This document shows positions 43,960 through 54,403 of a stretch of 64,000 nt of DNA, one piece after another. The DNA is from Notolepis coatsorum (taxonomy: Eukaryota; Chordata; Actinopteri; Aulopiformes; Paralepididae), in NCBI GenBank assembly GCA_963971535.1, contig OZ020591.1:18276823-18340822 (forward strand). The letters run 5' to 3'. The notes beneath the pieces were generated by a model. That model searched no databases. It was not told where the DNA came from and saw nothing but the letters and a program-made list of their open reading frames with translations. The translations under genes were made by a program, and so were the position numbers. Position 1 is the first letter of the stretch. Each line of letters starts with the position of its first letter.

Positions 43960-44480
43960 TCAGTGTGGGACCTTCGTGAGATAACGTTAGCTACCGTTAC
44001 AAAATGACCCAGTCAACTATTCACTTAGTTTAATACACGAGGCATTGTGTAACGTTATCCAGCCGGCTAGCTACGGATAGCTCCCGACATCAACAAATCC
44101 TCCAGCAATAGTCCAGTGCATAATACCTCCGTTGGCTAGGTAACTAGTCACTACGAAATGTCGCAGTAAACTAAATAGTTCACTGAGGCGTTGTCCCAAC
44201 GCCATCCAGCAGTAGCTACAGATAGCTCTTGGCATCAATGTCCTACAACAACAACATGCGTATTCGAGTCCCTGGTTTACATCGCATGAGTGAGGGCTGC
44301 TGACTAGGGTCCAGGTGCAGCGCCGGAGAATTATTTTGCATGCTGAATGTAGCGTTTAGGGTCCAGCTGCACCCCCGGAGAATCCTTGCTGGAGCTGGAG
44401 GCCACTCGAGTATACACACAGACAGTGGAGCTGTTTGCAGACAGCGAGGTGGCGATGTCTCGCAGATAACACAATCACAA
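43960..44480 (-). repeat. Shared cargo module 1 (reverse copy in hAT 42458-44650)
   Basis: The reverse complement contains CTCCACTGTCTGTGTGTA, the TCAGGAGCTATC-like pair and GTGAATAGTTGACTGGGTC in the same order as 11330-11900 and 35190-35657. Confidence 0.7.
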
Positions 44481-45420
44481 GTATGATTATATAATATATA
44501 TATTTTATTAAAAAAAAAATCTATATAAAATAATAATAAAAAAAAATGTTATCAAAAAAAAGTTGGCGGGTAAGAAATATGCTTGGCGGGTAGATTCTTC
44601 CCATCTACCCGCCACTGGCCGGTGAGTCAAAAAGTTTATTTCGCTCCCTGCGGTCAACATCAGATGATAAGTAGTAACTTATAGAACCACCTCCAGTTGA
44701 ATTTTTTTATCTGGCACAGATCGCTATCAAACTGTATTTCATCATCAATATAGTGCATTTGGGGCTATAAATCAAGTTCTGGAGAAAGCTGCAGAAAATG
44801 ATAAAAACATACTTATACTTTAGACCGTATTTTAGTATGAATATGTGAATGAAAAAGTATAACATTGCTACACCCTGAACAATAGATATAAGACATTGAA
44901 TGGGCCATAATAATGTCAATTTAGCAATACAATTTAAAAAGTTATAGCCCTGCAAAGAAGGGGAACTTCTCCATAGACAAATAGAGCTGGCGAGGAATGA
45001 TAAATTATGAATTTAACCATGGCGATCAAAGTGTTAACATGAGCACACACACACTCATGCTGCACACGCTCACACTTATGGACACTTTACAGAAGGAAAG
45101 GTCACTTTAAGAATAGTATAGTAGAGCTTGAGATTGTATAATATAGCATTGTATAGCAGTGTACATAAAGACCCAGTGCCTCATCCGTAGTGTACTGCAC
45201 TGCCACAGGACCTAGCATGTCCTACCATGCTCTGTAAATAACTCATGTACAGATACCGATATGCCCTACTTTGTTTACTTGTTTATTGCACAATGTCGCT
45301 CTATTGGTTGGATTCTTATTATATATTATTACTATTGTATTATGCACATCGTTGTGGCAAGACCCCCCGCATTTCACTGTATACCTGTGTGCCGTGACAA
45401 ATAAAACTCTTGTACCTTGT

Positions 45421-46070
45421 ATCTCTCTCTCTCTCGTGAACTCCATGTACCCCGGAAGTACAGCGTCACGTGGAGTCAGTTGGCCAATCAGAGAAACGCG
45501 GAAGCACAAGTTCGTTGCCTTAAGTGTTCACGCAACCCGGAAGTGCAGTGCTCTCTGCTCGCTAGCTAACATCGACCGGCTAACTGTTGATATGCTATCC
45601 AACCAGGCAACTCGCTTTTACATTGATATTAGTCATTGGTATTTTCACAAACATCGCAACAACATGTACGAAACAATAACAGTAGCAACCAAACGAAAAA
45701 AACCCAATTGTCCACATTCTTACCTGCAGCTTCTGGGGAAGTTAGTGGAGAATCAACCAAACAAACACAGGACGCGCTGTTCTCTGGTTCACCTCGGTGT
45801 GTGTGTGTGATGGAGAGAAGCAGGCAGCACGTTCACCCTATAGGTCCGAACCACAACTGTCTCTGGACTCTGAGCTAATTCTACTTTTCATCTGTATAAT
45901 TATCTGTATTATTATCTGCGCGACGTCGCCACAACGCACCGTGTCTACTCTCTCCTGCTCCACTGTCTGTCTATTCTGCTTGGGTCCAATCACATTCACC
46001 CATCCACCCACAGTCTGCGAATCAGAGCAGAGTAGGGCGGGTCTTCATGGTCAAGGGCTGCCCTCATTGA
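45421..46070. other. Unassigned, CpG-rich segment between two LINEs
   Basis: A CT run is followed by GC-rich sequence with a CCAATCAG (45484-45491) and CGGAAG motifs. A weak plus-strand frame crosses it. The part 45885-46050 is distantly like the start of cargo module 1 (CCACTGTCTGT). I could not name a gene or element. Confidence 0.3.
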
Positions 46071-47825
46071 TTGATTGATTGATTGAAAACTTTATTAACA
46101 GATTGCAGAATGGGTACAGTACAGTACGGCTCAATACACACAATTGTTAAGGGGATGCAGACCAGAGAAATACTTTCGTCTTGTTTACATCAGGGTCCCC
46201 ATTTTCATAATGACATTTATGACATACACAACATACAGATATAAAAATCTAATCATGACATTTATGACATACAGATATACAGTACTGTTACATTTGTGAC
46301 ATACAAGATGTGCAAATATACAGTACTGTTAAACAGAGATCCTAATAGGAAATATATACATATGAGGGGGAGGGAATTGTACATTAGGAGGGGGTGGGAG
46401 GGGGGGTTCGGATATTTACGGGGGCCAGTTTCGAATGGCAGCCTCCCATAGGTGCTCTTTGAGAGCGGTTTTGAAGGTGGGTAGGGATTCAAATTTTTTT
46501 ACAGCTGAGGGTAGGGCGTTCCACATTGTTGTGGCATAATTGCGAAACGTGTTTAGTCCCTTGTTTGAGCCGAATCTGGGTTGCACATGATTTGTGGAAC
46601 TCCCTCTGGTGTTGTGGTCGTGGTATTCACTGACCTTTGGGAAGTACCTCGACATGTACATGGGTACCTTAGTGGTGTAGTGTATCTTGTAGACCAGGCC
46701 CATTGCAAGTTGCTGTACTCTGTCGTCTACTCTAAGCCATCCTAGGTTGTCAAAGTGGACAGTGGGTGGGTTTTAGGAGTAAGGTCAAGCAGTAGTCTGA
46801 CCAGTTTGTTTTGTGATGTTTGTAATCTTGTTTTTAGTACCATGAGGTGCAAGCATAGTCGTAGTACCCTTGAATGAGTGCTCCTGCCAGAGTCTTCAGG
46901 GTATTCTTGTTTACCAGAGAGGAGATCCGGTACAAGAATCTTGTTTGTTGGTTGACTTTTTTTTTATTACATTGGTTGCCATTGTGTCACAGGAAAGATT
47001 TGCCTCTAGGATGGAACCCAGGTATGTAATTTCATCTTTCCTTGTGACAATATTGTCACCCACTGTAACAGAGAAGCCGTTTGTCTTGCTAAGTTTGTTA
47101 TTTGATCCGAAGAGAATGGACTCTGTTTTACCCAGGTGTAATGATAGTTTGTTATCAGCGAGCCAGGTGCAGATTCTGCCGAGTTCTGAGCTGAGGGTTT
47201 TTTCAACCTGCAACTTGTTCTTGTCAGAGACCAGCAGGGCTGAGTCATCCGCGAACAGGAACAAGTTGCAGTCACAAGCTGATGACATGTCATTTGCATA
47301 AATTAGGATCAGGGTTATCAATCATAACCCTGCGTGTGCAAAAAATAATTTAGTGGTCGCTGAGACCACAGTCAATTACCCCACTGTTGGAGACCTTTGA
47401 TTTATCTGACACTAGTACCAGATCAATAGTGATATGTGAAGAGCTTGTTATCCGAGTGGGTTTATTTATTCGTTGTTTGAAGTTAAAGTTTGAGCAGAGG
47501 TTCAGGAAGGCTTTATACATAGTATGGTCACGTCTTGAAACGTCGGTATTAAAATCCCCCATTAATATTACCACCCCATTCCTAAACTTGTTGTGTTTGA
47601 AGCATAAATCTTCTAGCTTGGTATAGAAATCACTTTGATCTGGAGGTTTATAGCATACTCCTACTAGGATTGTCTTGCTTTTGGGCAACAAAATATTAGC
47701 CCACAGTTTCTAAATGATCCTCGTTGAGATCCATCCTATAATTAAAAACTATCTTCCCTAATAAAGATAGACCCCCCGCCCCTCCTCTATCTTTCCTGAT
47801 CACTGTGTAATTTTCTATATTCAAT
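46071..47825 (-). mobile_element. LINE (Jockey group, Rex1/CR1-like), internally deleted
   Basis: From the minus-strand end, endonuclease (47350-47691: TILVGVCYKPPDQSDFYTKL, ILMGDFNTDV) is joined directly to reverse transcriptase after the palm (46911-47321: LFLFADDSALLVS, LHLGKTESILFGSNNK), then C terminus (46416-46703) and a tail with ATTG repeats. The fingers and first palm motifs are deleted at about 47330, and another deletion lies near 46900. Confidence 0.85.
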
Positions 47826-47829
47826 CAAG

Positions 47830-47990
47830 TTGTACATTAATTGATGTTATCCTTACTTGTCTTATTGTTACAATTGTATATGCCTTTTTGTTTTTGCTTA
47901 ACTCTGTATGTACACTTGACGTGACTGTATATGAGGGAAACCTCAGTTGCCTTTCGAGTTTAAATAAAGGTTTGAAATTAAATATTAAAT
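47830..47990 (+). mobile_element. LINE 3' end fragment
   Basis: The segment ends GAGGGAAACCTCAG, then GAGTTTAAATAAAGGTTTG and an AT tail, the look of a LINE 3' UTR and polyadenylation end. No coding part is present. Confidence 0.5.
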
Positions 47991-47994
47991 GGAG

Positions 47995-49560
47995 TCAAAT
48001 CTCATTACACGATACTCGCCTTCCACTGCTACGCCCATGATACCCAGATATACCTCCCACTCACAACAGCTGACTCCACCGGCCTAGACCGCCTGAAGAC
48101 CTGCCTGGGCAACACAAAGGAGTGGATGTCACAAAACCACCTGCAGTTAAACGAGAGCAAGGGGGAGATCCTTCCGTTTGGCACCCCCACCTTCAGTCAC
48201 TCAGAGCTCCAGAAACATGGGAAGCCATGGGAACCTTGGGGTCTTATTTGACTCAGATCTCAATTTCAACCAGCAAGTAAGATCAGTAGTACAGTCCTGT
48301 TTCTTCCAACTGCGCATCATCTAAAAAATCAAGTCCTTCCTCTCCCCCAGCGACCTAGTCGTCATCATCATGCACATTCTCTCACGACTGGACTACTGCA
48401 ATTCCCTCTACCCTCTGGTCTTCCGGACAAAACCATCGTCCCCCTCCAGCGTGTCCAAAATGCTGCTGCCAGGCTGGTCTCAGGCACCAGAATGAGGGAC
48501 CACATCTCCCCAGTCCTTGTCTCTCTCCATTTGATCCCAGTGAGGAACAGAGTCGAATTCAAATGCTTGATGTTCGTCTACAAAGCCCTCAATGGTCTCG
48601 CTCCGGCCTACATTGAGGAACTCTTGGTCCAACCCGTCAGCTCCAGGTCCCTCAGATCGAATGACCAACTGTGCCTGAGGGTCCCGCGGGCCAAACTGGT
48701 GACAAAGGGTTTCCGGGCCTTTGCAGTGATGGCGCCGACACTGTGGAATAAGCTCCCTCTCAACATCAAGTCTGCCAACACCGTACAGACATTCAAGACC
48801 TTGCTTAAAGGATAACTCCACTATTTTGGGAAATTAGCTTATTTAACATCTTCCCTGGAGTTAGACAAGAAGATACATACCTTTTTTGTCTCTGTGCGTG
48901 CATTTTAGCTTTGGGAATAGATGCTCCGTTAGCATAGCTTAGCTTCATCACTGGAAGTGAGGCAGGACAGTAGCCTTACAGTGTATTGCAAGGTCTGACA
49001 TTGACCAAACTTGATATGCATGACCTTGGTGGGCTCTAGGTCAACTCCTGAAAAGGGGGTCAATGTCAGACCTTGCAATCAAAAGTTAGAGGCGCACTGA
49101 AATTATGGCAAGGGTTATTAGCCCCCTAACTTTTGATTGCAAAGTATGACATTGACCCCCTTTTCAGGAGTTGACCTAGAGCCCACCAAGGTCATGCATA
49201 TCAAGTTTGGTCAATGTCAGACCTTGCAATACACTGTAAGGCTACGGTCCTGCCTCACTTCCAGTGATGAAGCTAAGCTATGCTAACGGAGCATCTATTC
49301 CCAAAGCTAAAATGCACGCACAGAGACAAAAAAGGTATGCATCTTCTTGTCTAACTCCAGGGAAGATGTTAAATAAGCTAATTTCCCAAAATAGTGGAGT
49401 TATCCTTTAAAACCTACCTTTTCGCTCTAGATGATCACTAGTTACTTTGCTGTTGTGTTGTGTGTCTGAGGTGTTCTTATGTTCTCTGTCTGTCCATCTG
49501 CCTGGTTCCCTGTCTCCATTGTCCTGTCTATTTTATAATTTTTTCCCCAGGCTGCGCCCT
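47995..49560 (+). mobile_element. L2-type LINE fragment, split by a foldback MITE
   Basis: Frames carry YAHDTQIYLPL (FADD-box relic), WMSQNHLQLNESK, LQRVQNAAARLVSGTRMRDH and LWNKLPLNIKSANTVQTFKT, the C-terminal half of L2 ORF2, with several frame breaks. After the MITE the coding resumes as LKTYLFALDD at 49410. The 3' UTR is cut off at a G run (49575-49597). Confidence 0.8.
48805..49410. mobile_element. Foldback MITE with TTAA target, copy 2: 606-bp palindrome
   Basis: Arms 48805-49090 and 49126-49410 are nearly complementary throughout, leaving a loop of about 35 bp. TTAA lies at both ends, and removing the element restores an L2 reading frame (TFKTLLKTYLFAL). The outer ~170 bp of each arm matches copy 1 (28890-29504); the inner ~115 bp, beginning CTTACAGTGTATTGCAAGG, does not. 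Confidence 0.92.
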
Positions 49561-50554
49561 GGTAAAAATTGGCTGGGGGGGGGGGGGGGGGGGGGGGCAC
49601 ATTATAAATGAAAATATCATATCATATAATTTAATTAGTACTCAGTGATTTTTCTTTATTGTGTAAGAAACTTCGGAATGTTACCTTTCAAAAGAGACCA
49701 GACTCATGCATGGGCTATAAATATAAAGTATAATACATAGCAAATTACTTTGGGTATGCAATCATCAAAAACAGAGCAGCGCCAACCTTTTTTGTCTTAG
49801 TCTGAAAAAATAAGAGTAATTGAGATCAATCAAGAGTTTTTTTTCCAATGGTCAACTGCTCTGGAATGTATTTGAAAGTACTGTTTTACTTTTACCTCGA
49901 AAGTGCTTGAGTTTAAAAAAAGGTCCTTTGCGCTATATGTATATTATTCCTAAAATTGCTTCACTTTGTAAAAGATTTCATTGATCTGTGTAGTAGCTAA
50001 TAAACAAGATTTTGCTGCTTAACCTTCTATGTATTGTGGCAGTGAAAGGGTCAATGGTGTAAATTGCGGTCCTGTTCCATTTAGACGTGCCAGGGCCCCC
50101 GACGCTGTGCACGTGACGGCAAGACGCACTCTTTTCACGCAGTGAAACGGGACACTTAGGGGAAAAAGATAAAAGAACAAAAAATAAAAATCGTAAAATA
50201 AAATAAACATTGTATTTCTACACAGGGAAATTATATTTGAAATCAAGCACTTTGAATACACAAGTCAATTGTAAAGAACTCAATCACAATTCAAAACACA
50301 GTACTGGAGACGTGTTATGATCGTCATCAGGTAATTGTGTCTGGGTTAGGAGAACATGTGTTTACATGATGCCTCCTGGTGCATATTTTATTTATTTATA
50401 TGCAATATATATTTTTATATTGTCAATATAAAGAATTGAAATCAATCAGTTCACAAAGACGTTCCACTTCCCATCTCCCACCCTTAATTGTCTAGAAATA
50501 CACCTCGTTCAAAAAGGTCAAAACTCTGAAGTGAAGACCATCACAGGGTTTTCC
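49561..50554. other. Region downstream of trub1 without recognisable genes
   Basis: Apart from a G run (49575-49597), it is AT-rich with no coding frame of note and no element ends that I can identify. It is the intergenic DNA beyond the probable trub1 polyadenylation site. Confidence 0.4.
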
Positions 50555-50574
50555 CCATATTGATTTTATTTAAA

Positions 50575-50580
50575 CATAGT
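50575..50580 (-). terminator. trub1: Candidate polyadenylation signal for trub1
   Basis: AATAAA on the minus strand, about 730 bp beyond the predicted stop codon and the first good signal after the repeat array. The cleavage site is not shown by the sequence. Confidence 0.4.
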
Positions 50581-51308
50581 CTTAAGACGTAATCGTTTTA
50601 AACATAATAATCTTAGACATAACGGTCCTAAACATAAGTTTTAAACATAACCAGTCATGCGCAAAACACACAAAACCAAATTTGATCTCTTTAGAACTGG
50701 GAAACAAAAAGGCTTCATGTCAAGTTCTGAAATTCCATTGGAAGATCAAATCTGACTGGTCGCTCTGATCCAGTCAGCAAATCCACATTCGTCTCGTGGC
50801 CTTCAGCCCGTCAACCTCGTCATACGACGTCTGGGGCTGCTGTTGAGCTGGCGGTGCCCAGGCTTGTGGAGTTCTTCTTCTGCTGCTCTGATCCTGAGCA
50901 GGGCAGCAGGTTTGTGTTCTTCTTCTTCTGCTGCTCTGATCCTGAGCAGGGCAGCAGGCTTGTGTTCTTCTTCTTCTGCTGCTCTGATCCTCAGCAGGGC
51001 AGCAGGCTTGTGTTCTTCTTCTTCTGCTGCTCTGATCCTCAGCAGGGCAGCAGGCTTGTGGAGTTCTTCTTCTGCTGCTCTGATCCTGAGCAGGGCAGCA
51101 GGCTTGTGGAGTTCTTCTTCTTCTGCTCTGATCCTGAGCAGGGCTGCAGGTTTGTGTTCTTCTTCTGCTGCTCTGAACCTGAGCAGGGCAGCAGGCTTGT
51201 GGAGTTCTTCTTCTTCTGCTCTGATCCTGAGCAGGGCTGCAGGTTTGTGTTCTTCTTCTGCTGCTCTGATCCTGAGCAGGGCAGCAGGCTTGTGGAGTTC
51301 TTCTTCTT
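50581..51308 (-). other. trub1: Predicted trub1 3' UTR, including the end of the repeat array
   Basis: Starts after the TAG at 51309-51311 and still contains nine or ten units of the coding minisatellite down to about 50868. The rest has no strong frame. Confidence 0.45.
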
Positions 51309-52050
51309 CTACTCTGATCCTGAGCTTGTGGAGTTCTTCTTCTTCTGCTCTGATCCTGGGCAGGGCTGCAGGTTTGTGTTCTTCTCCTCTGATCCTGAGC
51401 AGGGCAGCAGGTTTGTGTTGTTCTTCTGCTCTGATCCTGGGCAGGGCTGCAGGTTTGTGTTGTTCTTCTGCTCTGATCCTGGGCAGGGCTGCAGGTTTGT
51501 GTTGTTCTTCTGCTCTGATCCTGAGCAGGGCTGCAGGTTTGTGTTGTTCTTCTTCTCTGATCCTGGGCAGGGCTGCAGGTTTGTGTTGTTCTTCTCCTCT
51601 GATCCTGGGCAGGGCTGCAGGTTTGTGTTGTTCTTCTTCTCTGATCCTGGGCAGGGCTGCAGGTTTGTGTTGTTCTTCTCCTCTGATCCTGGGCAGGGCT
51701 GCAGGTTTGTGTTGTTCTTCTGCTCTGATCCTGGGCAGGGCAGCAGGTTTGTGTTGTTCTTCTGCTCTGATCCTGGGCAGGGCAGCAGGTTTGTGTTGTT
51801 CTTCTTCTCTGATCCTGGGCAGGGCTGCAGGTTTGTGTTGTTCTTCTTCTCCTCTGATCCTGGGCAGGGCTGCAGGTTTGTGTTGTTCTTCTGCTCTGAT
51901 CCTGGGCAGGGCTGCAGGTTTGTGTTGTTCTTCTTCTGCTCTGATCCTGGGCAGGGCTGCAGGTTTGTGTTGTTCTTCTTCTCCTCTGATCCTGGGCAGG
52001 GCGGCAGGTTTGTGTTGTTCTTCTTCTCCTCTGATCCTGGGCAGGGCTGC
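50868..52050. repeat. Coding minisatellite in trub1 last exon, about 27 units of 39-48 bp
   Basis: Units share GATCCTGGGCAGGGCTGCAG and TTTGTGTTGTTCTTCT on the plus strand and differ by whole codons (AGA/GAA length changes) and point changes. Left units carry CTTGTGGAGTTC variants. Unit lengths are mostly multiples of three, so all three minus-strand frames and two plus-strand frames stay open over long distances. Confidence 0.95.
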
Positions 52051-52168
52051 AGGGACAGCGTGACATGTTCCAGGGTCCAACGGTCCTCCCGCAGTGCGTG
52101 GTCCTCCAAGGTGAACTGTCCCTGTTTGGTCCGGATCAGCTCCTTGACGTGAGCGCATGACGACAGGG
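51309..52168 (-). CDS. trub1: trub1 last coding exon: end of TruB fold plus long repeat tail
   Basis: A CTCTCCAG acceptor lies just before 52168. The exon continues the previous one in frame (GGGAAAAG|CCC gives GKALSSC) with [20 protein letters not shown] and [15 protein letters not shown], which match the TRUB1 C-terminal region that helps hold RNA. From there on the frame is a tandem array of 13-16 residue repeats such as [15 protein letters not shown], about 17 units, to a TAG at 51309. The length, 860 bp, fits 286 codons after a split codon. In other vertebrates the C terminus is much shorter and not repetitive, so the tail is unusual. Confidence 0.8.
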
Positions 52169-52486
52169 CTGGAGAGAGGGGGGGGGGGGGGGTGAGACCA
52201 CAGAATATCAATTAAACTCTTGGTTAACCACTTAAGCATCGGACCAGTTTCCCCCCCTGTGTTCGCCTCTGTGCGTTCAGCAGAAAGCCAAGCTAGCCCA
52301 GCTCAGCACAAATGAATGGAACTAGCTGTTGGCCAAAAACACCTCTCCCGGAGTTTTAAACTAAGCTAGTGGTTCGTATCGGCTTCATTCATTTGGGCTA
52401 AGCTAGGCTAGCTATATAAACACTTGTACACATGATGCCACGTGTGGCTCATCAAGAGCAACATTTTATATCCCACCGATTCTCAC
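52169..52486 (-). other. trub1: trub1 intron between the last two exons
   Basis: A 318-bp intron with GTGAGA donor and a C-rich tract (14 C on the minus strand) before the acceptor. No inserted element is visible. Confidence 0.7.
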
Positions 52487-52543
52487 CTTTTCCCAGGTCG
52501 TCCACCAGGCTTCTGACGTAAAACCCACCACCGCATTCAATAT
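52487..52543 (-). CDS. trub1: trub1 internal exon with TruB motif III
   Basis: A 57-bp exon between TGTCTCCTAACAG and GTGAGAATC encodes IECGGGFYVRSLVDDLGK, the vertebrate form of the conserved TruB motif GTYIRxLxxDLG that supports the active site. Split codons at both ends (GAT and GCC) join correctly to the neighbouring exons. The upstream intron is 5.5 kb and full of repeats. Confidence 0.92.
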
Positions 52544-52554
52544 CTGTTAGGAGA

Positions 52555-53099
52555 CACCAGAGATTATTATTGTGATATATGGAGATGAGATTATTATTGT
52601 GATATATGGAGACATGAGATTATTATTGTGATATGTGGAGATTATTATTGTGATATATGGAGACACCAGAGATTATTATTGTGATACGTATATGGATATG
52701 AGATTATTATTGTGATATGTGGAGATTATTATTGTGATATATGGAGACATGAGATTATTATTGTGATATATGGAGACATGAGATTATTATTGTGATATAT
52801 GGAGACATGAGATTATTATTGTGATATATGGAGACATGAGATTATTATTGTGATATATGGACAATATGAGATTATTATTGTGATATATGGAGATATATTA
52901 TTATTGTGATATACGGAGATACGAGAGTATTATTGTGATATATGGAGACATGAGATTATTATTGTAATATATGGAGATATGAGATTATTATTGTGATATA
53001 TGGAGACATGAGATTATTATTGTAATATATGGAGATATGAGATTATTATTGTGATAGATTATTATTGTGATATGAGATTATTATTGTGATATATGCGAT

Positions 53100-53100
<1 letters not shown>
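52555..53100. repeat. Minisatellite, about 29-bp unit, in trub1 intron (block 1)
   Basis: The unit is GAGATTATTATTGTGATATATGG-like, with ACAT or ATAT variants, in about 18 imperfect copies. Further blocks lie at 55028-55258 and 56485-56632, separated by inserted elements. Confidence 0.92.

Positions 53101-53190
<90 letters not shown>
53101..53190. repeat. (TAA)n microsatellite
   Basis: About 30 uninterrupted TAA/ATA repeats at the end of minisatellite block 1, just left of piggyBac-like copy E. Confidence 0.97.
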
Positions 53191-53392
53191 CAGGACCTGT
53201 TCGGAGGTCTTTAACACTTTAGTTGCCAAAGGACGAGTTTAGGCGTCCTTCCCCGCCATGCTCAAGTTGCCGAAGACGCCGTAACTCGTCTTTGATATCA
53301 ATATTTCAAACGTCTGTGATCGGAATCATATTTCCTTTCCGGGGCCCTGAGACACAAGTGTGATCTCCTCTCAATCCTCTAGCGGTTCAAGA

Positions 53393-53406
53393 CCGCCATC
53401 TGGTGG
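53393..53406 (-). promoter_or_regulatory. CTCF core-like motif in piggyBac-like copy E
   Basis: On the minus strand CCACCAGATGGCGG, which still fits CCASYAGRKGGCRS. It lies in an intron of trub1. Binding is unproven. Confidence 0.5.
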
Positions 53407-53974
53407 CCGATCGACAGATTGAAAAAACGGATGTTACCTTTAACCCGGCAGGACTCACTCCATATGTGGTCCGGGCACTCGCTAATGTTAGAGAGACTCA
53501 GTCTTCACACAGTGAACATCGATCGCTGCAAATAACTCGAAAAAACAACACGATTTGGACGTATATATTATTATACAACCTGGAAATGGACCGGGTATTT
53601 CAACATCCCATAATGGAAAACTGTCTACCCCACGCTGATCGCCCAACGGCCCGCGGAGACTGGGGTGAGTTTTAGCGTGTAATATTACCGTGTTCGACAC
53701 TAACTGCTATGATGAACATTTGACCCACATTAGATGAATGGTAAAACGTTGCCCACGGAATTATAAACGATCCCCCGCCCATCCGGTCAATATCAGATGA
53801 TACGTAGAAACTTCTAGAAGTACGTCCAATTGAAATGTTTGATCTCGCACAGATTCCTACCAAACTGTATTTCATCATCAATATAATGTATTTGGGGCTA
53901 TAAATCACGTTCTGGAGAAAGCTGCAGAAAGAGATGAAAACATACTTATACTTTAGATCATATTTTAGTATGAA

Positions 53975-54403
53975 TACCGTAATTCCTCTAATAGTGACCG
54001 GTATTCAATTACAAGCCGGGTCTCTATTAATGGCCGGGTGTGCTCTTGAGCTAAGCAATTATAAGCCGACCTCCTAATACAAGCCGGGTTACTAATATAC
54101 TGAGCTGCATACTGAGCTGCTAAGGTAAAGTTACTTGATTTCACTTTGAAAACGTTGAAATGACCAGTGACCACCTGTAATTGCACTGTTTACTATTTCA
54201 TACAGTACTTCGTTTCAATAAATGAACCCAGTACATTTTGCTGGGTTCAAACTGACACAAAATGTTGATTTATTCATTATGATCCGTTTGAAAATTAGAA
54301 ATATAGGCCTCTCTCTTATACATGCCTCCTCCTAATAAAAGCCTGGTACCCGCTACAGTTTAAGCAAATACAAGCCCGGGTCACTATTAGAGGAATTACG
54401 GTA
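53975..54403. mobile_element. Tc1/mariner-type MITE (CCGTAATTCCTCTAATAG)
   Basis: Long inverted ends beginning CCGTAATTCCTCTAATAG, with TA on both sides. Removal restores the GAATATGTGAATG sequence of the other piggyBac-like copies. The interior has CAAGCCGGG-type repeats and no coding frame. Confidence 0.9.

Larger units (their letters stand above)
42458..44650. mobile_element. hAT shell (CAGGGACCGAAACT / right end as CAGGGCACGAAATTA family), copy 2
   Basis: The flanks CGGTCAAC are exact (42450-42457, 44651-44658). The right end, reversed, reads CAGGGAGCGAAATAAACTTT followed by TGGCGGGTAG sequence shared with 34491. It contains hAT 42749-43924 and cargo module 1 in reverse orientation (43960-44480). 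No transposase of its own is present. Confidence 0.92.
41882..45037 (+). mobile_element. piggyBac-like non-autonomous element, copy D, split by a hAT
   Basis: It begins TTAACACTTTAATCGC at 41882 and ends GCGATCAAAGTGTTAA at 45037. Own sequence is 41882-42457 and 44651-45037. The CTCF-like motif is intact at 42063-42076. It lies in the 3' UTR of the LINE 34160-45420. Confidence 0.85.
34160..45420 (+). mobile_element. LINE (I/Jockey group), stretched over 11 kb by nested insertions
   Basis: Own segments are about 34160-34490, 40751-41881 and 45038-45420, less than 2 kb in all. The first encodes the N-terminal part of the reverse transcriptase, the second the palm to C terminus, the third the end of the 3' UTR (AATAAAACTCTTGTACC). 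It was interrupted by the hAT at 34491-40750 in the coding region and by piggyBac-like copy D at 41882-45037 in the 3' UTR. Confidence 0.85.

Noticed and set aside
45271-45810. 179-codon plus-strand frame as a host gene
   Set aside because: The first half is LINE 3' UTR and the rest has no recognisable domain or exon structure.
50843-52152. Plus-strand proteins of 400-430 residues
   Set aside because: They are shadows of the trub1 repeat array; no splice or start context supports them.
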